Below, one piece after another: positions 57,387 through 64,000 of a stretch of DNA of 64,000 nucleotides (position 1 is the stretch's first letter; each line of letters starts with the position of its first letter). A program made the translations under genes and the position numbers. The DNA is taken from the NCBI RefSeq assembly GCF_963678975.1, contig NC_089272.1:61454574-61518573 (forward strand), read 5' to 3'. Below the pieces are notes generated by a model. That model searched no databases, was not told where the DNA came from, and saw only the letters and a program-made list of their open reading frames with translations. The DNA comes from Dysidea avara. Lineage: Eukaryota > Porifera > Demospongiae > Dictyoceratida > Dysideidae.

Positions 57387-60300
57387 ATGGAAGGACATCC
57401 AGCAGAACAGTTGCTCCGCCTGGCTAAGGAGAAAGGTCTTCAAGTTACTGACCAGGAATTTGCTAAGTACCTGGACGATAATGATGAGATGGGTCACATT
57501 AGAAAACAGTTCCACATCCCTCGTGTGTGCGAGCTGTTAGAAGAATCTAAAGAAGTGGACGGGCCAGCAAAAGGTGTGTACACTTGCAGTATAGCTTGTT
57601 TTGGTAATGTGCTAGTATGAATGTTGCAAATCAGTCATACGGAATCGTTGTATTCGATTGTGGGTTTATACATTCATGGTTGGCGCTCCCATTGTCACTG
57701 TACTATTGTCTCCAGTCACAGTGTATATTCGGATCAGTCATGTTTTCAGTGCACGAACATATTGAATAAATCAGTCTCAATGGTCAAACCTGAAAACCCT
57801 TGGCTGTGTAGTTGTACAGTGACTTGCAAGAATGTACCCCTTGTAAAGAAAGGCCTTACTTCAAACAAGAATATTGTGGACACTTGTAGGGTTAGACACT
57901 CATTCAAAGTATCCTTTACAACATAATTATGCTAATATTGACACTTGGTTGGTACCAAAGTGAAGGATACTTTGGGACCAGTTTACAATAAAGGGGTTGT
58001 CCTCTCTTAGAGGTAAAGTGAACAACCAGACCGTCAATACCAAAACCTTTGTGTATTCTTTAGTTCAGACTGATAATCCATATTTACCAATGGATTTTTG
58101 TGGCAGCGAATGGTATTTCTAATATGTGTAAGTGTAAATTATTGCATGACCTCACCATACAGGTGTGGATCCCAACAAGGAATGCGTCTACTTTGCAGGA
58201 CAGTCACTCGGATTACAGCCAATAGAAACCAAGGAACTGGTAGATGCAGAGATGGAGAAATGGCGTAAGAGGTACGTATGTGCATTTATCTGTTGCTAAT
58301 ACTGTAGTGGCTGGGATTAACTGATTCTCCATTTCCAAATTCAAACAAATCACAGCACAGTGGAGCCTGCCTTAAGCCATTAACCTACAGTTAATAATAC
58401 AGTATTAATTAAAAAGGGCAAAGGGCTTACTGCTACGTAACTCCATATACTGACACGTAGTCATGTACCTTTCCTTGCTGAAAGTTATAATAGGCACGAT
58501 AATCCACTAATAATATATTCACCTTGGCACAACTATTACAGGGGCCAGTATGGTCGTAATACAGGAGAGAGGCCATGGGTACCAATTGAGGATACTGTAT
58601 TGGAGCAAAGTGGAATTCTAGTTGGTAAGTGTGTAGTGTGTAATATAAACAGGATACCCTTGATTGTGCACTACCGTAAATATATTGGATATCTCATATC
58701 TGCCTAGGCTCCAATTCAACAATAGTAGTGATTTCTATATTAGGAATATCTCTTTACACTATACTTGAATAATATACGATTCCCACTATTGTGCAGAGTT
58801 GCACCACATTACATACAATGTGTGCTGTTCAGATACTTATTACATTCAATAATGATATTAACTACACTGTATGTCTTTAATTCAGGTAGTGTTGAACTGT
58901 TAGTGTTGTATATTAACTGCTATATTAATTATTTTGTCAGGAGCTAAGAACCCATCTCTAGAAGTGGCCATAATGAATGGACTAACCATTAATATTCATA
59001 TTGGACTGACTGCCTTCTATCAACCAACTGCTACTAGACACAAGATCCTCATTGAAGATGGAGTGTTCCCTTCTGACTTTGTATGTGTAGTGCGTGCGTG
59101 CATGTGTACATGTATGTGGATGTGTGTTAGTGAGCTAGACAAACCTGTAGTTAAGTTAGAACACCAGCCAAGGTTCCGGGTTTGATACTCATGTTGACTA
59201 GTTGTTGTTGGTGTAGACTTCCCTAGCTGTACAAGAACTGTTTACAACTAAGAAAGCAAATGCCCAACATGTCCTTGTCTCATGAGCAGTGTTTGGGTTG
59301 TTGTCGAAGTTTAGGTTCTGTGGCCTCCATCTATGAAATTTGGGACAGTTCTCCTAGCCTGTGTGAGTTACTAGTCCTGAAGATGAAAATCAAATCGGTG
59401 AGGATGCACAGGCATCCCAGTGCTGGTTCACTGAATAGCTATAGCTGTGTTTCATGCAGCTGGTTTGTTTCAGGTGTTGGCTAAGTACAGGCTAACACTG
59501 CTTTAGTACATATGTATTACTCTGTGTTGTGTTGTATGTAAGTGATGCATGTGTGGCCACAATTATACTGTGTTTGATTTTCATCACTTTAGTATTCCGT
59601 CCAGTCTCAAATTCAGTTACATGGATATGATCCAGCAACGTCTGTAGTGATAGTAAAACCTCGTGAAGTGTGTTACATGTAGATGTTGTACAGTATATGT
59701 GTGTGTACGTACATGTGTGCATGTGCCTGCATATGTATGTACATCTGTCTGTCTGTCTGTCTGCATATCTGTGATGGTATAATAACTCTATTATCTTCAC
59801 ACTCAAGGGTCCCTTGTTTGATACTCTTTTTCAAAGACAAATATTTCTGTTACGGTTGTCACAATACAATATAAATCCTCCAGATGTGCACAGCTGGAAC
59901 TTGTTTGCACTGTTTAGCTATTCTATGTGAAGGAAGTTACATGTGCTTCTATTAGGGTGAAGAAACTCTCAGAACAGAAGACATAGTGGCTAAAATTATG
60001 GAAGAAGGTGACTCAATTGCTTTGGTCTATATCCCAGGTAAGGTGTTGATATCTGAATAGTATGACTAGATCGATCATGTCTTTCTACAGGGATTCAGTT
60101 TCTCACTGGTCAGGCATTTGACATCAAAACAATCACTGAAGCTGCCCATGCTAAGGTGTGTGTAATTAAACTGTATGTGTATAGCGTGTGATGTGTTATT
60201 GACAATAAGTAACTAATTCATAGTAGGGCTGAGCGATTGTGACATTTGCTACTTTCACGATTATAGGATACAACATATCACGATTGTGGTAACTATCACG

Positions 60301-62474
60301 ATGTTATAACTCACATACATCATCATTGAGCATGCACTACTTTATATGAGTTATATTTAATACAAGGTGAAATTGTGTATAACCTGTTGTTTGACACAAT
60401 TAAGGCCATAGGCAGTTACAGTTTAATACTAATAAATAATAGTATATACCCTTAGAATTCAACAGTTTCTAACAGGTGAGCTTTAAGCTACAGTATGTAG
60501 TAAAATTTGTTCAAAACTGAACTATATCAGGATTGTTTTCTAGATCGTGTTCTTCCACAACAGTATGTGCCACCATTTTGAATATATATACTAATGCACA
60601 CTTGTATGGCATGTCACAACATCATGATTATTTATACCACATATCAACATCACGATGTTCAGAGACAATCACGATTAATACCACAATCGATATAATCTCC
60701 CAGTCCTAATTCATAGTGGCAGATCTACAGTTTACACTTGCTTTATTTAACTGTCAGTTGATCAGTATTTGAGAAATGTTGCAGAAGAGAATTTGTATTT
60801 TGTCAACTTTTAATTCACATTTCACTGTGTTCAGAATTACAAAAGTATACATCATTATTAGGGTACAATTTCTATGAGAATTTGCAAAGTGGTGTTCCAA
60901 ACTTTCTTGTAAATTGTCAATGCAGCTACAGGTAGTCCAACAGCAGTGAGTCTCCCCGCAAGCTTTTGTGAGACTGATCATTGATTCGCTTTTAAAGGGC
61001 ATTTTAAGCAACTTGCTCACTTTAAGAATTTGTTTCTTTTGCTGCTGCGTATGTTGGCGTTCATACGTTGAATTGTTCTAATTATGCAACCACTTATTGT
61101 GTCAAAGTGGACAAACAAGAACGTGCTGTAAATGTACACTATTTCCAATTTACTTGCACACTTTCTTACAGGGTTGCTACATGGGCACAGACCTGGCTCA
61201 TGCCATAGGAAATATTGAACTACACTTATCTGACTGGGGAGTGGACTTTGCTATTTGGTGTAACTACAAGTACGTGTGTGCCAGTCCAGCTGGAATATCT
61301 GGATTCTTCCTACATGAAAAGCATGCGTACAACTTTGATCTTCCAAGGTGTGTTATTTGAAATAGGTATCATATGCTAATTGGGGGATAAGGGATTTGGC
61401 TTCATAATCAATCACATGTTGTTATCCATTAAGGTGATCTAAAAGAAATGTCAACGTTGACACGTCAGATTTATAAATACCAAATATATTTTATGTAAAT
61501 GATGAATTGTATCTCCATGCCATTCTGATGTGTCTTGAAGCTTACACATACCTTCTTGAGGAAAACAAGATATGACAACCATGTCCATTAATATTTACAT
61601 AGCTAACTCAAGACACGCAGGGAGATCGAGATACTCTAATAAAACAGTCGCAGCCATGTATGTGACTGGATCTGTGAAAACCAGACACAATCGCTTAAAC
61701 CTAAGTTTACGTATAGAGCATTGAATACAATGGGACTGGGTGAAATATTTGCATATCATTGAAAAACTTTTGAACACCTTTCTTAGCGAAGGAAGAGACT
61801 ACCAATAAGAAACTTTATATCATCTTATTCACCTACTCAAAAGGAGTTTGAAAATCTTTTGTTTCATTGCAGTAGACTCAAAGACACACAAATTATGGAT
61901 ATTTATGTCACATTGAAGCAACCGTACATGATCAATCTTTCTTCACAAATATGCACTAAAGAAATGTGATTAAATGAAAACCTTACCCAACAATCTATTT
62001 CCCTATTCAGGGTGAACACAATGGTGCAAATTTCAACTCTGTATGTCATTCCGTTTGTAAGTTACAACCATTTTAGTAAGCACCTGTAATTTATTTTTCC
62101 TATACCTGCTGTACAAATCAATTTTTCTGTTGTTGTTGCTACTTTGTAGGGCTTTAATTCAAAAAGTTATTGGCATATGAGACTGAAACTATGCCAGAGG
62201 GTACACTTGGCTGAGTAGATTATAAATGTTTAATAAACGGGAATTTGAAAAATGCAGGATTGTGTCGGGTTTTCAGTGATCCAGTCACGAATATCATACT
62301 GTAGCTATGCTACTGGTGTAATTAAAAATAATTTCTTAGTGTGTATATGATCGTATTCTTATGCTACAAGTGTGCATATGTATATGGTCAGGTCACATGT
62401 GTTAATCCATCTTTCATTTAGGATGGTTGGGTGGTGGGCACATAAAAGAGAAACAAGATTTGTTATGGATAACT
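57387..62474 (+). CDS. KYNU: Kynureninase-like PLP enzyme, plus-strand paralogue (5' part, nine exons in window)
   Basis: Exons: 57,387-57,573; 58,163-58,271; 58,542-58,624; 58,941-59,080; 59,593-59,667; 59,956-60,037; 60,091-60,155; 61,172-61,347; 62,422-62,474. Lengths from exon 2 onward and all phases equal those of the minus-strand gene. It starts [18 protein letters not shown] without the presequence of its partner. Landmarks: [53 protein letters not shown] lysine in [17 protein letters not shown]. His102 of human is Arg, as in the partner. Exons 10-13 are not found before 64,000; in the partner intron 10 alone spans 6 kb, so they may lie beyond. The frame runs on after exon 9 to a stop at about 62,660 and includes PGTHPQRLVVNYPEIGLAS, possibly a diverged exon 10. 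Confidence 0.85.
59110..59475 (+). mobile_element. Diverged tRNA-derived SINE in intron 4 of plus-strand gene
   Basis: The head includes 'ggttccgggtttgatactc' (B-box-like). The body shares 'gacagttctcct', 'acaggcatcccagtgctggttcactg' and 'gctgtgtttcatgcagctg' blocks with the copies at 4,140-4,680 and 50,540-51,090. An old SINE in the same intron number as in the partner gene may be ancestral to both. Confidence 0.5.
60224..60708. mobile_element. hAT-type MITE, TAGGGCTGAGCGATTG end, 8-bp target duplication
   Basis: A 485-bp element between exons 7 and 8. It starts TAGGGCTGAGCGATTGTGAC and ends AATCTCCCAGTCCTA, with perfect flanking ATTCATAG (60,216-60,223 and 60,709-60,716). It shares its end with the element at 44,638-45,063 but has a different interior with 'atcacgatt' words. 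Confidence 0.85.
61661..62289. mobile_element. DNA element with TGTGACTGGATCTGTGAAAA ends
   Basis: About 0.63 kb in intron 8. The left end TGTGACTGGATCTGTGAAAA plus CCAGACACAATC is mirrored by GATTGTGTCGGGTTTTCAGT plus GATCCAGTCAC on the right. The ends are cousins of the TGTGACCGGATTTGCGAAAA MITEs at 11,852 and 22,102. TA lies at the left flank ('tgta'). No open frame. Confidence 0.65.
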
Positions 62475-62667
62475 GTAAGCCTATTAATATACAGTGTGTA
62501 TGTAGCTTAATATACAGTGTATACGTAGTTTTCTCCAAGTGTGTTTTTAAACCAGGCACGCACCCACAAAGACTGGTTGTGAACTATCCTGAAATTGGTT
62601 TGGCCTCTACATGTCTGTCCAACACTCACGTGAGCAAACAGGCTTTGAGATACAGAAGATAAACCTT

Positions 62668-63530
62668 CATTGAATCATAAATAATAGAGTAAAAGGGATA
62701 GGAAACGCAAGCGATTTCCTGTTTGATTTCCATTATGCGTGACTTGAAAAGACAAGACAGTTTTGTGTTCAAGCATGGGAATTAGTGTTCTAAGCAGCAT
62801 AAATAGTAATCCAACAGACTACAGCAAGTACTTAGGCCTTTGTGAGAGATTTTGGCGAGAGAATTCAGACCGTAGATTTTGTAACAAAGCGTATCGCATT
62901 AACCATGATTGTTACACGTTGTCATACTTTCGTTCATAGTATCTTCATGCCTTATCCATACCGCTTCTTTTATAGCCGGTTCCACTTTCGAATCTTGTGG
63001 TAAGCTAGGCATGTCACAAACACAGTCTTTTACCGTTGCGTTGTACTGCAAGGTGGTTTAAACTTTTGGTTAAAAATGGAAGATACTTAGTCGTTTCTTC
63101 AAGCAACAGTTCCTGTTTTGCTCTGGTATTTCCTCTGGTTCCCTCTGTTAAATGGTAAGGAATAGGTTTACCACAGTTAAAAGGATAGAATATATTTACG
63201 AAGAAAGTAAAGTAGTTTAAAGTAATTTTTGGGCCGTTTTTTTTTCACTTTCAATCTCCTTTAATTTTGCACACAACTTCCTTGAGGGTTGGTACCATCC
63301 TAGTTCCCTCGATTACTTATTTGAGTTCATTGTAGCGAAGTTTTCATAGTTGTTGGTTGCAAAATCCTGTCGTTACAACAATTTGTTTCTCTTTGATACA
63401 AGCGCAGCAAGCGTAACGAGTATGTTCGTGACGTAATACACGGAATTCCAATAGAAATGTACGTATTTTGTGACGCCACGTTATTGCGTTTCCTATCCCT
63501 TTTAAGTACTCTATTATCTATGATTGAATG
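62668..63530. mobile_element. DNA element with about 45-bp terminal inverted repeats
   Basis: The left end (CATTGAATCATAAATAATAG, AGTAAAAGGGATAGGAAACG) is mirrored at the right (GCGTTTCCTATCCCTTTTAA, CTATTATCTATGATTGAATG). The interior of about 0.77 kb has no recognisable transposase. It lies directly after the stop of the read-through frame of the plus-strand gene. No clear target duplication seen. Confidence 0.7.
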
Positions 63531-63728
63531 CATAAAGGCATGCTATATTAAAGCTTAACTTTTTGTTTTTTGTCGTGTTTACTTGAAGGGGCTGTGGTGG
63601 TTGGTAATTGAAACCAGGTGAAACAGTTTATTAGGGGCTAGCCTACTTGCTGTAACAGGCATATAACGACTGAAAAACAACAAAACCGGCCTTGTAAGCT
63701 ACCAGGAAGGATGTATATTCTCAAGTCA

Positions 63729-63748
63729 GGGGGGGGGGGGGGGGGGGG
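63729..63748. repeat. Poly-G tract, 20 G
   Basis: An isolated homopolymer followed by 'tatccc'. A similar tract lies at 13,179-13,197. Otherwise nothing is visible from 63,531 to the window's end. Confidence 0.8.
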
Positions 63749-64000
63749 TATCCCATTTGTATGCAAACAAAAATTAAGAGCAGGCGTAAGGCTTTGTATA
63801 GAGAATTTACATATAATAACATTAGACAAATTATAAAAGATATTTCTGTGTGTAATTTGTGGTTTGTTAGAGTTTTGCTTCCTTAATGATGCATAGCAAC
63901 GTAATTGATGAATTACAAAATAATTGGTGAATTACAAAGTGCATTTAATGTTAATGTACTGTATCGTTACAAAACAAGGTAAGAAATAATTAATAGCAGG

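Overview
This window is animal nuclear DNA: AT-rich, with small exons split by GT-AG introns, crowded with short DNA transposons, and showing no bacterial features. The only gene family I recognise with confidence is kynureninase (tryptophan/NAD catabolism). The compact exons and the mix of MITE and SINE families suggest a marine invertebrate, possibly a sponge, but no marker fixes the phylum.

The main structure is a head-to-head pair of kynureninase-like genes that diverge from a promoter of about 100 bp at 57,288-57,386. The minus-strand gene (57,287 down to 35,510) has 13 exons that join in frame into 512 codons. The plus-strand gene (from 57,387) shows nine exons up to 62,474 and probably continues past the window. 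Both keep the PLP-lysine motif but have changes at positions known to set substrate preference.

The 3' part of the minus-strand gene (intron 4 to the last exon) plus its downstream flank has been tandemly duplicated in units of about 23 kb. One unit runs from about 4,707 to 28,370, the next from about 28,371 to 51,126, and the end of a third lies at 1-4,706. The junctions fall in CA microsatellites. The duplicated kynureninase copy (23,928 to 12,853) lacks exons 1-4, has an 8-nt deletion in exon 5 and another in exon 11, and has exons 6-7 inverted in place, so it is a pseudogene. A third copy shows only its exon 5 at 250-316.

Inside kynureninase intron 4, and copied with each unit, is a small two-exon gene for a putative secreted protein of 173-176 residues that I do not recognise (three intact copies: 1,539-2,118; 25,153-25,732; 48,032-48,620). 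A decayed inverted copy lies beside each one. Units 1 and 2 also carry an orphan 57-codon exon for a transmembrane segment plus coiled coil, next to the duplication junction.

The rest is mobile and repeated DNA. It includes a composite block with a 30/31-bp minisatellite, MITEs and a 320-bp hairpin; a TA-flanked element carrying an intact Helitron-type (DUF6570-like) ORF; several hAT-type elements with visible 8-bp target duplications; tRNA-derived SINEs; and foldback elements. Because the units are copies of each other, many insertions can be dated by their empty site in the sister unit.
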